Below, piece by piece: positions 24,728 to 35,027 of a stretch of 64,000 nucleotides of DNA. Source of the DNA: Amphirosellinia nigrospora. Taxonomy: Eukaryota > Ascomycota > Sordariomycetes > Xylariales > Xylariaceae. The stretch's first letter is position 1; each line of letters begins with the position of its first letter. The translations under genes and the position numbers were made by a program. Under the pieces are notes generated by a model that made no database searches, had not been told where the DNA came from, and was given only the letters and a program-made list of their open reading frames with translations. The stretch spans positions 7,326,193 to 7,390,192 of the forward strand of contig SCHM01000001.1 of assembly GCA_004123355.1 (NCBI GenBank), in the 5' to 3' direction.

Positions 24728-25054
24728 TCAGCAGAAAACTTTAAGGGCCAACGGCATATACTCCGCGAAGTCTGTTTGCTGTCTTCTGAGCATCTTTAAG
24801 CAGAGCCATCCGACATAGTGAATCAGCTCCGAGATTAGACCAAGTAGCCAACCAAAAACCCACGGCCGGGTGGCTTTGTGAGACGTAAACCAACTATATA
24901 ACCATTGTAAAGGATCTTCATCGAAAAAACTGGCTGGGTAGAGAATCAGGAACAGCGCCGAAGCAAGATAAACGCCAATCATATAAATGTTCGAGGGCCA
25001 GAGGGCGAACACTCCGAACAAAATGGACCGTACTGTCGTTGTAGAGGCGTGCAT
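24728..25054 (-). CDS. Small hypothetical membrane protein
   Basis: A 108-codon uninterrupted frame with an ATG. Two to three hydrophobic helices are visible: ILFGVFALWPSNIYMIGVYL leading into ASALFLILYPASFF, and PWVFGWLLGLISELIHYVGW. The polar linker is DEDPLQWLYSWFTSHKATR. I do not recognise a family. It lies in the repeat-rich island, and the frame is clean where surrounding sequence is stop-rich, so it may be a young or expressed gene; it could also be a chance frame. Confidence 0.4.
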   Translation of the reverse strand: MHASTTTVRSILFGVFALWPSNIYMIGVYLASALFLILYPASFFDEDPLQWLYSWFTSHKATRPWVFGWLLGLISELIHYVGWLCLKMLRRQQTDFAEYMPLALKVFC

Positions 25055-25502
25055 TGCTGAGACTCGAGAGCGTTAATGACTAGAGCTGTTGGGTTCAGGG
25101 TTCGTCGCGAAATGATTTTATTGCCTATTACTATTAGCTGAGACTTTTCTTACTTTAGTAGCTAACATACCTACTTACTGAGTTAGGTTCTTGCAAATAG
25201 CTAGCAGCATTGCGATTTCGTTTTGAGGTGAGCGCACGAAATTATACTGCGTTGGGAAGAAGAGGTTCCTCATTGAGTTGTCGTAAAAACGTCCAAGGTT
25301 GCGTGTGTTGTGTTAAGGTTTATGCACCTTCGACGTCATAATGTAGGCGACTGGGTTTTGGACGCGCGTAAAGGGTCCTGCAACTAGAAACGATCGTGGT
25401 AGTGCGACTTCAGCCATATTGACATTTCCATAATGAAACCTCCTGTGCCCAATCCCTGCGCCAAATCCCAACCGTCGAAGGAGAACTCAGGGGCGGGTCC
25501 CT

Positions 25503-25962
25503 GTGGCGGAGTTCACCATATTAGATACGATTCAGCAGATTGAAGCTGTGCCCTATGAACCCGACAAGTTCACCGATTTTTCTGCTACTTCTGTGCTTGC
25601 CTACCGCATTGCCATTGTAAACGGAGGGCGACAAGCAGGAGAGATGGCGCATAAGAACGTCACCGGTCGAACACGTCAAGCCAGATCCAAAGGCAAGGCC
25701 AAGAGAAACGATCCAACACCGCCCATCTCCGATGTTGCCCTGGAACATATCCTCAAGGCCCTCGAGGCCAACTTCATAGAGCCAAAGAGTTATACCATGG
25801 ACCATGGACCAAGCTTCGGCCGATTCCTTTGCCAAGATCACTAACGGAGCCGACCTGAACTCCTTCACTGCTCAACAGTCTAGCCACCTCGAGGCTTGGG
25901 CCTCCATCAGCGCCGAGCAGGGTGACATTGATTCAACTCAAGCCCGTAAAGAAATTGCCTAG
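25503..25962 (+). pseudogene. Possible gene fragment of unknown function
   Basis: About 150 codons of coding-like sequence split over two frames, ending with QARKEIA and a TAG. The middle is Lys/Arg-rich (GRTRQARSKGKAKRND). No domain is recognised. There is no ATG at the left end; the first in-frame ATG is internal. Either an unfound upstream exon and one base slip hide a small gene, or this is a fragment. Function unknown. Confidence 0.3.
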
Positions 25963-26255
25963 TTATACTCTGGTTATTCCCTTGTTATGTAATCATTAAT
26001 AGGATTAGTCTACTTACAACCTGTGTGAGCTCGTAATAAGTGTCCTCCGATAAAGTGACCCCTGACAATACTACTTCATTAATTTCTCCCGTTTTTTATT
26101 TGTGTTTTCTTCTGTTCTAGTGCTTGATTATTACCGCATCTAGAAATGTCTTAAGCTTATAATAGCTTTATTATTATAGAGTAACATAACATAGGGCTTA
26201 TTTAGACTCTTCAGGACATGTAATAAAACGTAAATGTATGTACTTACATTAAACT

Positions 26256-26700
26256 TTATATTAGATTGTTATTCCATCCGTTCACCACCTTGAAATCTGA
26301 TAATAAGGTAAACAGCTTTTGACCCGTATTAAATTCAACATTGCAACCGTGACGCCCAGTTTTCTTAGCAGCTCTGAGACGTTTCCCGCCATTTCCACGC
26401 GGCGCTACACGTCCTTCCCTCTGCTTCATGTGGGTCGCAAGTGGCATAAAGCCTTCCATTTCCAGGTCCTAGAACTCCTAGTACTGGAGGCTTCCATACC
26501 AACTCTTCAACATTTGTGTGCAAAAGGGCCTTGCTATACCCAATAGTCTCATCACATCCTTATCCAGCTACAATATATTGGAAACAAGCGAGCCTATCAC
26601 AATAGCCGCGTCGATTGATGCAACCCCATTCAGCTTATAACGGCCTATTAGTTCTTCCCAATGCAGTAGCCCATCATCCATCTCATGAAAGACCTACATA
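26256..26700 (-). pseudogene. Decayed coding relic with TAG-type stops
   Basis: On the minus strand one frame reads through about 145 codons with three in-frame stops, all TAG. Segments have protein-like texture: DGLLHWEELIGRYKLNGVAS, DKDVMRLLGIARPFCTQMLK, VAPRGNGGKRLRAAKKTGRH. TAG-only stops are what C-to-T change at CAG would leave. The family is not recognised. Confidence 0.35.
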
Positions 26701-27178
26701 TGAATAAACAACAGAAGTGACTCATAAAGATAATCTGCTACCTTTTAGATGATATCACAGAGTCTATTGGTGTTTCATTGTGCTGTCATCTGACGCGGTC
26801 TGTTGAAGCGTGCGTGGGGTGATTTTTGAGGCTCTCGGGAGTTAATACAGTCCTAGCAATGTTGCTGGGTGCTGGTCCTTTCGATTGCAAGGGGAGGGGG
26901 GTGACAAAGTACCACCTTTCGAGATCATGTACCAATGCTTTGGCAAATGCGGCTATTTACACGATACAGCGTGTAGAATGAGGAGTATTCTTATCTGAAA
27001 ATGTGCACTTAACTCGTAGCACATAGAATGCCGCTGACTGGATTCTCCCTCCTCGTTCGTATTGAGTTATAGTATTCCATAACCATTCTTGATTGCGCAC
27101 AGCTACTGCGATTCGGGGCCTCTGCGTGTATCATCTTCTTCAAATTCTTGCCACTTTGTTCGAAGAGGGATTTGGGCC

Positions 27179-29269
27179 ATGATGTTATATCAAGGAAACC
27201 TTCAGTACCCTTACCATGATGGAACGTTCGTGCTCATTGCCCCGGAGGGCTTGCTTCGTGATCGACCATTCAGTGCGTATTGGACTATATCCGGAGTTCC
27301 AAGCGTCTACAGTGGCACGTTTGAGAATGCTTCGGGTGTGGCTGAAACTCCGGCTCAATTACTCGTTCATAAGGGAGAAGAGTGCGAATTCGCATTTAGC
27401 CAGCGTCTCAGCGAGGGCTTAAACGGTAGAGATCTCTCTCTCACGTTCACCTGTCAACAACAACGTGATGTTGCCGCTTCACTTCGCCCGATCGTCCAAA
27501 ACATCGTGAACAACAAGAACGGCCAGAACCCTTCTGTCTATGTCGGTATTGTCTCAGGCTACACAGAGATACACGATCATTTGATTGTGTTGTCGGTACC
27601 TCAGGATATCCCCGTGGGCGAAACAACAGAGATTCTCATATTCTCACCAGCCGGCAACCAGGTTAAACAGTATAAACTGCATCTCGAACAGTTCGAAAGA
27701 GACGTGGCACCAATCATTGCATTTACTGCAAGGTCCGACCGACTGATACTGGAAGCCAAAAGTAGGGAAAATGGCAAATTGCAATTATCACTGACGTCGA
27801 CTGAGTCTGGGGCTAAGAGCTCCGCGACTGTGGAACTAGTGTCTGCGAGTACACCCACAGGCGCCATCACGGTCAAGCTGATCAACGACTCAGGCCAGAC
27901 TCTACAATACTGGACTGCCCGTGCGGATCCACATGTCGTGGAAGATCTCGTCAACTTGGGACTCACCGCATTGTCTTTCGTCGCTCCCGATTGGTCTATT
28001 ACGCACGCCTTAGAGACTTTCTCTAAAGGGAAGAAGATTTATGAGAAGATCAAAGATAAGATCGAATTCCTAGTTGGTGCAAAGGACGCAGCGATGTCCT
28101 CAATTGGTTTCCTGCAGAGTAAGACGGGCAAGATAAACACGACAGACTTTGTCGATCCTAATGAAACAATCACATTTTGGGACTTCGACGGAACGATTAC
28201 AGGGGGGATGGACATGTCTCTGACTTGGTTCAGATTCGAATATGATGATACTAAAAAGACGGCAATGTTGCATTTTGACACGGTGACTACGACTTTCAAC
28301 AAGTTAGAATCTTATCGAGAGATTGTTGCCAGCTCATTTCTCAACGTTCCTTCGGACTTCAAAAAGGGGAGATGTTGAAGCGCCAGGGAGTAAGCTACGA
28401 GATAAGTTATCAGATGGATGGACCGCGAAAACAAAAGAGCATCATTCTTGCCACACCGCTAGTCAGATGTAACTTCCAAGCGCAGAAGATCAGTAACTTG
28501 TCCCTAACCAAGGGCGATGTTTCGAGCGGCCCTGATGATCAAGCATTGCCTGTATGGTCGCATGGTATGCTTTATAATCCTGCCACCACCAAAGCATATA
28601 AAATACATTCAACATAAAGAGCGACAAAGTCAGGACTGACGATCAAGTTGTTGCATGGACAAAAGTCACCTGCTATACATTGAGGGTGACGCAAACGAAT
28701 ACCAGCGCGCGGACTTCGATTCTCAAGCGACGAAGGGGACGTTCATCAGACACTACTTCTGGCAACCGCCTTCACAATGGAGTCAAGAAAAAAGAAAAAA
28801 GACGGCATGGTCGCACAAGGTCATTTTCCTCGAGTACGCTTTTATTCAGCGAGACCCGACGGGCACATACAAAGGGCTACAGCTCGCGATGTTCCCATGC
28901 AAGGTTGAGAATCCGAAAATAGAGACGGGCTCACCACGGGACGCGCCCATGTCCACGCGCTATGAGCCCTTTCTAAACGCCATCAGACTTGGTCTATGTG
29001 AAGGAGAAAACTGGAAGAAGCGGTGGTGGGCTTTCTCGTTTAGCCCGGATTTCAAACGCGTATTCGCAGCCGCATACCCCGACGATAAGGACATGCACGA
29101 AGGTGTGCCGCCCTGGATCATCAAGCGCAAGTACCCGCCTACAACCCCGAAGCCAGATCCACAAGACTGGCCTGTTGTAGCTTTCGTCTGTCAGGGGAGT
29201 ATGCCGATTAACTTCTATAACCATGGTGTCGTAGGTGACGAGGTCAATGCCACGAAGTATGACGGTTAG
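27179..29269 (+). CDS. Large hypothetical protein, unrecognised family
   Basis: I do not recognise this protein. It starts at paired ATGs (27179 and 27182; no ATG further upstream in frame). The N-terminal ~270 residues alternate beta-type segments (HDGTFVLIAPEGLL, SAYWTISGVPSVYSGTFENA, NPSVYVGIVSGYTEIHDHLI). A helical stretch (WSITHALETFSKGKKIYEKI) follows, then another beta-rich region (TITFWDFDGTITGGMDMSLT) and a Trp-rich C-terminus (IRHYFWQPPSQWSQ, EGENWKKRWWAFSFSPDFKR). One slip lies in AAAAAGGGGAG near 28370. A probable intron runs from about 28565 to 28633, and a second slip lies near 28690. About 690 residues overall, with no signal peptide or TM helix. It sits in the accessory island beside a secreted cysteine-rich peptide gene. 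Confidence 0.6.
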
Positions 29270-29986
29270 GTAAAATGAGGGCAAGTAGTAACATCTCAAG
29301 TTAATAATGAAATGAAAAGATCTAAATGTCGCTCATATACCCTAACCATGCAAAATTGAACATTCGATATAATAGTCGCTACTAACTCATCATAGTAGTG
29401 CGGCAATCTTACCGACAACTTCAATGTAGCATATCCTTCACCCTTCACGATGCGCCACGCCTCCTTGTCCAGACTCATCTCGAATTACCAATTTGCAGTA
29501 GAGTCACCATCGGCTAGCACTTATCACGCATATTTCCACACCGCTTAGTTTATTTTTACCTTTGATGCTGCTTGCCCCTATCGGGATGTTTTCACGACCG
29601 CAGGCATCTTCAGCCTATTTGAAGACCGGCGTCGGATTCATATACCCAGCGCCTCGCTAAGGGCCGATGAAGGCCGTTGGGACACTCCGGTTCAATATTC
29701 CATTATAGGCGATGCAAGACTTATAGAACCCAAGCACCTGGATGCGTCGGCGTACCGATGTTTTGGTCTGGGGTGCCACTCGCTTGCTTGTCGGATGCGC
29801 CGTGCCGGATAATTACGCACATGGCATGCCTTGCTGATATGATGATAAATGACGCCGACATCGAAATTCTCCGTGTTGGTCTCGACTATAAAGACTGGCT
29901 AGGAGCTTTCGATAGCGAGTTGTCGAATTGTATATTAAATTAAGTCATTGCGCAATTCCGATCACAACTTTCTCAATCCAATCACT
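29270..29986. other. Intergenic, putative effector promoter
   Basis: No supportable gene; an open frame at 29677-29943 has no ATG start. The region presumably serves as promoter for the small secreted protein at 29987. Confidence 0.45.
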
Positions 29987-30458
29987 ATGAAAATCCTCGT
30001 CCTTGCCAATGCGTGCTTACTCCTAAGCCTGGTTAAGGGACTGAATATCTTTGAAAGACAAACCGATGTCTGCAAGTGGTCTCTTGAACCTGACGATTGC
30101 ATTTGCATGAATAGCATGAATGGGTCCATCAGTACGTATCACTCCGTACACTAATAATCAAACTCTGCCTCCGGCCAACGGCGCTTACCATCAGTATTAT
30201 CATGTGCCGCGTCACAATTGTAATAAAAGTGGTAGACTCGTTAACAAATTGATATAGTGAAGGATCCTACATCTACCTGCTGCACGGATATGGGCCTCAA
30301 GACGTCCAATCTAGTACGCGATGCCCCTATCTAACATCAATAGACATCAAGCTCTAACCTGCGAATAGAAATGCAACGTTGATCATGATTTCCGTCAAAC
30401 ATTCAAGGACTGCTGCAAGTGGTTGGCTATTGAGCACTGCATTGGACACTGTCGTTGA
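29987..30458 (+). CDS. Small secreted cysteine-rich protein (effector-like)
   Basis: Three-exon gene encoding about 96 residues. Exon 1 (29987-30131) encodes a signal peptide (MKILVLANACLLLSLVKG) and a mature start with DVCKWSLEPDDCICM. Intron 30132-30257. Exon 2 (30258-30313) encodes KDPTSTCCTDMGLKTSNL. Intron 30314-30368. Exon 3 (30369-30458) encodes KCNVDHDFRQTFKDCCKWLA then EHCIGHCR and a stop. All splice sites are GT-AG and phases match. The mature peptide has 10 cysteines, including two CC pairs, an even number compatible with five disulfides. Small size, secretion signal, cysteine density and location in a repeat-rich island fit a candidate effector or antimicrobial peptide; no specific family is recognised. 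Confidence 0.72.
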
Positions 30459-31109
30459 GCGCACATCTTCAAGCTTGGAGAATTACTAAGCAGGCCACGC
30501 TAGATATGTTTAAAAGGGTTCATCAGTTCATCTATTAATCGCTCGCATATTACAGCCATGGTCCCTTTTCCCTCCCTTCTGATCTTTTGGTTCATCATAG
30601 AACAAGAAGAGCCTTATATTTGGTTAAAAGCAGTTTATTTCATGGTTATGAAATTAGTTTCATAGGTTATCTATATAACATCTACGGGTTATCTATACGT
30701 TATTTGTAGGGCATGAGATTTCTTCTAGTCAAACATGAATTTCGCCCCGCAGTACCTACCTAATTAACATCAAATTTTCAATTTAGGCCTATTCAGAACT
30801 ATTCCGGAGTATTCCAGCTTACGATCAACCAACACTTCATCTAACTATGTCATAACAGCAAGCATACTGTGGTTTTTTTTAATGTCCGTCAAGTGCCCAA
30901 TATAACAACTACTTCGGCCAGGCTTGAGTAGATAGATAGATTCTCGGAGCTGTATGTCTGACTAGTAAAGAGCGAGCAAAATGCTTGAGAAAGCAGGTTC
31001 AAATCCTGCTGCAGCCGTGAGAATCTTTCTTCGGTTCGGGAGTTGACGGAATGGAATTATCCCTCCGACTTGACTTCATCCTTAACAGTGTGATCGACAA
31101 CTTGAACAC
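30459..31109. other. Intergenic with tRNA-like fragment
   Basis: AT-rich. A tRNA-like sequence lies at about 30948-31017 (listed separately). Nothing else is recognised. Confidence 0.45.
30948..31017 (+). other. tRNA-like sequence (probable pseudo-tRNA)
   Basis: It has a perfect B-box/T-arm, GCAGG TTCAAAT CCTGC (30993-31009), and a degenerate A-box (TGTCTGACTAGT, about 9 of 12 positions). A mostly paired acceptor stem joins AGCTGTA to TGCAGCC, with one mismatch and one wobble. A middle hairpin is present, but its 7-base loop lacks the invariant U33, so a functional tRNA is unlikely. It could be a decayed tRNA or the head of a tRNA-derived SINE. Confidence 0.3.
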
Positions 31110-31220
31110 TCCACGAAGTCCAGTACACGTATAGTCAACTGCAGACAGTCAAGTGCTCGACTTGACAACGTTCTACCTTTTGTAGTGTTGTGGTATAGTG
31201 TGCAGTTCTGTATCATAACA
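31110..31220 (+). mobile_element. 111-bp element, relative of 24204-24315 (forward)
   Basis: It is nearly identical to 24204-24315 from GTCCAGTACACGTATAGTCA to GCAGTTCTGTAT, with degraded termini (TCCACGAAG at left, ATAACA at right). No target duplication is visible. It abuts a decayed coding relic at its right edge and is paired, in inverted orientation, with 32074-32184. Confidence 0.7.
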
Positions 31221-31221
31221 C

Positions 31222-31790
31222 TCAGGCTACGGCGGTTTGGCAAAAGGCCTTGATGTTGCCTGAGAGGGTATCAGCGGACATATATATCTTCGACCCGAAA
31301 CCGTTGCAATGTAAGTCATTTGTATGTTCGGAAGGTGGCGCTCTAGTTAGCGTAGAAGTTGGAGTTGCCGTCGACGTTGGCATATCTGGCGCCTTGCTGG
31401 CCCATTCCTTCATTTGCTAGGTATAATCGCTGGAGTACTGGTCATCGTTGGTCCATTCTAGATCTATCGAAGGTACAAGAGTGTCCTCGTTACTAAAACT
31501 ACTAGCGTTAACGGTACTATTCTCGCTGAACGTAAAAATTAAATCATCGCTACTGTTTATCAAAGTGTTTTTATAGTTTGTACTAAATAACCCCCAATTA
31601 GAACCATTAGTAAGAACTAATAGACCAATCTTTGGATGGACTTCTCCTATTGCTCCACCATTTGCTATTGGTAGCCACGGATACCTGCTAATGTGAGGCT
31701 TTGATAGTTGGGCTTGGCACTTCGGGTATCGATAAAGCCGTAAGGGTCGGTAAGCATCTCCTAGTCGATCTATACAAGACAATTAGCAAT
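31222..31790 (-). pseudogene. Relic of a secreted-type protein gene
   Basis: Two adjacent minus-strand frames form a protein-like stretch of about 185 residues separated by one stop. The distal part, rich in Asn/Ser with N-glycosylation-type sites, precedes a Thr/Pro/Ser linker (PTSTATPTSTLTRAPPS) and a C-terminal block CNGFGSKIYMSADTLSGNIK followed by AFCQTAVA. That Cys-bounded block resembles tails of fungal secreted proteins, but I cannot name the family. The 3' end stops exactly at the 111-bp element, consistent with truncation by insertion. The 5' exons are not identifiable. Confidence 0.4.
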
Positions 31791-32939
31791 GAATAGGATG
31801 TCGTAAGTCTTATATGAACTGAGTGATTGTACCTCTGGCTTCTCGGTGAAGCATCCCTAGAGCTTTACGAGGGAGATGAGATCGTTCGCATTGACTGATA
31901 AAAATCTTGTGCCCCGTATCAATTTGCTTTCAAAAAGGTAGTTTGATGGACAGCTCTCGTGGTTATAGGCATTTCATTAACTCGGAAGAAACCATAGAGA
32001 AGTTGTAACTAGACCCATGAACTAAACCCAACTCCTGTGCAAATATATACCTCGCAAGATTCTTAATGCTATGTGTCATGATACAGAACTGCACACTATA
32101 CCACAACACTACAAAAGGTAGAACGTTGTCAAGTCGAGCACTTGACTGCCTGCAGTTGACTATACGTGTACTGGACTTGTGACAGTAAATGTCACGAACC
32201 TTGCAGGGGTGGGGTGTAGACATCTGTTGTCGCACGGAGGACCAGTGAAGCCATCTCCGTGGGCTCTACGTGACTATATGGCTATATACGGGGAGTCTCT
32301 TTGTCTGGTTGGTCTCTGATCCCTGTTCCTGGCACTATGTTGGAGGTAGCTCCATTCGAATACCATCTCAGCATTGTCAACCACGAATGCCTGCTACCTC
32401 GATGACTTAAGGCCGCTCAGTGCTCCAATGGCGGCTTACCAGTGAGTTGCCAAAGATTTTGGTCATGAGCGCCAGTTATGCACTGCGGATTACTGAGAAA
32501 GAATCGAAGGGGCTTGGTAATTGACGGATAACGTCCATAACTCATATATACCATATAAATAACCTATTAAAATAATCTCATAACCATTGAATATACTGGC
32601 TATAACGAGATATTATAGAGTTCTCTGATTCCGAAGTTCCTAAACAGTTCCATTCACCTATGTTATATGTACTGATAAATCTGCAAGTAGCCGCATGATT
32701 AGGACGGAGGCACTATGGCTATAATACGCAGGTGATAATAGACGAAACTGATAAACCCTTGTTAATATATATAGCGTTGCCTATTTAGTAGTCCTCCGAG
32801 CGTGATTAATGTAAATTCATAAGAAACGACGTTTGGGTATACAGTGGCAAATACAAATGACAACGGCAGGTAAACAACCAATGAACAGGCGCAAGATGCT
32901 ATTCCAGACCAGCAATCGCGCAGCAGACCTTCCAGCAGC
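31791..32939. other. Intergenic with inverted 111-bp element
   Basis: It contains the reverse-oriented element at 32074-32184. The remainder, including the 3' region of the rhodopsin gene, shows no gene. Confidence 0.5.
32074..32184 (-). mobile_element. 111-bp element, relative of 24204-24315 (reverse)
   Basis: Inverted copy of the 31110-31220 element with intact ends TGTCA/TGACA. No flanking duplication is seen (CTATG at left, GTAAA at right). With its partner it brackets about 850 bp containing the secreted-protein relic. Confidence 0.7.
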
Positions 32940-33863
32940 TTAGACAGTCGCGGTCGTGGCGGTAGGATGGCCAGCACCGCCGGTGCTACCGCTGACATTA
33001 GAAGAAGGCACGCCACCCTGGCTTCCGGCACCATTGTCTTGTCCATGCTTCTCGACGAGCTGGTCCGGCTCGCGAATGTCGCGTCCGATATTACGTGGGG
33101 ATGTCTTCCGGTGACCCCAGAGGAGGAGGCCTGCGAATCCGATCTTGGCCAGGACATCGAGGATGCCGTAAAAGATAGCTTCGGAGTCGGGATGAATGAC
33201 GTTACCTCCCTCGGACAGACCCCAGCAGATCGGGTACAGAAACCAGAGAAGCAACAGCCAGACGCCACAAATCCAAAATGTCTTCTTGGGGTCGCCGCCC
33301 AACACATTGGCGTGGCGCCGGGCATCGAATAACAGCTCATAGGCGATGAAGAAAAGCGCGGCCATGCCGAAGGTCCAAAAGCCCCATTTGTACCTGGTCT
33401 GAGTGAGAGCACCGATGAGGCCGCAGACAATCATAAGTAGGTCGGCAAGGAGAGTTATCAATATGGTGGGAGTAGGGACGCCAGCGGTGAGTAAGAGCTC
33501 GAGCAACAGTAGTGGTGTGGTTATAGCCCAATCGATATATCGAGCGTAAAAGACCTCGCGGGTTCCTGCGGAACCGACCCAGCTACTGCCAGGTCGTGCA
33601 AATTCGACGAGAATAGGAAGTTGACCGAGATTTGATCCCATAGCGAAATAGGCTACACAAGCCACGGCAGTGATTCCAGCGGTGATGTAGTGAAATATGC
33701 GATGGGTTTGGGGCCTGCGGAAAGCCAGACCCATTGTTATGAGGGTCGTAACACCCATCAAGGTGCAGACTGTGTAGTACCAGTCCGAACCGTGATTGGT
33801 GATTTGTAGGTTGGCTTGCTGGCCAACATATCTGTTAGCGTTGAGCGCCTGGTTTCCCGACAT
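32940..33863 (-). CDS. Retinal-binding microbial rhodopsin (CarO/NOP-1 type)
   Basis: Seven-helix light-driven membrane protein, 307 residues, intronless and uninterrupted. By alignment to bacteriorhodopsin, the helix C motif ARYIDWAITTPLLLLELLL places Arg108 (R82), Asp111 (proton acceptor D85) and Glu122 at the proton-donor position D96. Helix G ILDVLAKIGFAGLLL supplies Asp236 (D212) and the Schiff-base Lys240 (K216). WFLYPICWGLSEGG matches the helix F retinal pocket. Retention of Lys separates it from the Lys-less YRO2/MRH1/HSP30 opsin-like proteins. The hydrophilic C-terminal tail is Gly/Ser-rich. It is divergent from a carotenoid oxygenase across 1.16 kb. Pumping is likely from the residues; a slow, sensory photocycle is possible. 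Confidence 0.95.
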   Translation of the reverse strand: MSGNQALNANRYVGQQANLQITNHGSDWYYTVCTLMGVTTLITMGLAFRRPQTHRIFHYITAGITAVACVAYFAMGSNLGQLPILVEFARPGSSWVGSAGTREVFYARYIDWAITTPLLLLELLLTAGVPTPTILITLLADLLMIVCGLIGALTQTRYKWGFWTFGMAALFFIAYELLFDARRHANVLGGDPKKTFWICGVWLLLLWFLYPICWGLSEGGNVIHPDSEAIFYGILDVLAKIGFAGLLLWGHRKTSPRNIGRDIREPDQLVEKHGQDNGAGSQGGVPSSNVSGSTGGAGHPTATTATV

Positions 33864-35027
33864 GATGGGCGGGGAGTATACGGATATCTCATTTTAAGCT
33901 ACCGTGAGAACGAAGGTCAATAATGAACAATTCCGTGAGATATTATAATAAGAAAAATTGTCATTTCTGAGGGAAGATGCTGATATTTGAATGGTCAAGT
34001 AAACTCCGCCCTGTTTCTGAATAGATGACTTCATCGTCGTCGCATGGCAAAGACGACGGCGCCAAACCTTAATTATCAACATAAACAAGCAGCTTCAATG
34101 ATGTCCCAGGCCGCTAATTGTGTCATCACCGTATCCAATTCGAGTCAAATTTCGACTAAAAGCACCCTAGAATGGATTGACAACAATACTTCGAAGCGCT
34201 AGTTTGCATAGGTCTTCAGATGGAGCGGGCTATCGTCATGCATCGTATACCGTTATATACGGGACATAACTATAATTTAACTAACAACATATGCCCGGTG
34301 CGACTATGTTGAGATCAAAGCATTGTCCAGATGCCACGATATCGGTATATTCGAGTCTACATTGATTCTCAGTGAGCGTGTAGTCGAAGTCCTTGTGGTG
34401 CGCTCTATCGTCGTGAGACCGCGGTTGTGACGGTGGTGTTTCAATCCAGACACCCTAGACTGGACTAGTTAGAGTTTATCATGCTGTTGCTGATATGGCT
34501 ATGATATTATCAATGACCAATTTGACGATTTTGATTCTAGATCAGTGGAGTAATTCGATAGGTATCCAGACGATGAGCTTGACGCTACGCGATAGCCGGT
34601 AACGGGTTTGTTCCGGATATTGAGGCTCATGACGCAGAATTTCATAATCGGATATTTCGTTCCATTTTGAGTTCAATGGCGCTTAATACTGATGTCGTGT
34701 ACTATCACGCGGTCACTAAGCTCCAAGTGCCTACTATACCACGGCTCATGTTTATTAGCAATTCGCATTGTAGTATTGTTGCGTCATAAGCTAGATGAGA
34801 AAAGTCGACAGACAAACAGAATTCTCATGAACCCACGAAGCCGCAGACCCCAGCGCTAAGCGAAGACATCGCTGAAGGCAGTCGTATAGTCTCTCACGAC
34901 GGCTAAGGGCAAAAACTGGCTCGAAACATTACCCCCTGAGTGTCGGAAGCTGAAGAATGTTGAAGATTAACGTATTATCTATTCAGTCGCTCAGTTTGGT
35001 CAGTGATAGCGACCCGATATTCGCGAA
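33864..35027. promoter_or_regulatory. Shared divergent promoter, rhodopsin / carotenoid oxygenase
   Basis: 1164 bp between the two start codons with no gene in it. It is the only candidate promoter for both genes, so co-regulation, for example by light as known for the Fusarium car genes, is plausible. I did not identify a specific binding site by eye. Confidence 0.6.

Larger units (their letters stand above)
25055..27178. other. Intergenic with possible gene relics
   Basis: A plus-strand frame at 25503-25844, starting without ATG, has coding-like composition (TIQQIEAVPYEPDKFTDFSA, SKGKAKRNDPTPPISD); similar texture continues in another frame to about 25960 (AQQSSHLEAWASISAEQGD). It may be part of a gene whose first exon I cannot place. 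A minus-strand relic lies at 26256-26700. Otherwise AT-rich with nothing else recognised. Confidence 0.4.

Noticed and set aside
29677-29943. 88-codon frame just upstream of the secreted peptide gene
   Set aside because: It starts with TTG, not ATG, and does not join to the peptide gene by any sensible splice.
27179-32184. A secondary-metabolite or toxin gene cluster in the accessory island
   Set aside because: No synthase, P450, transporter or regulator is found among these genes; proximity alone does not make a cluster.
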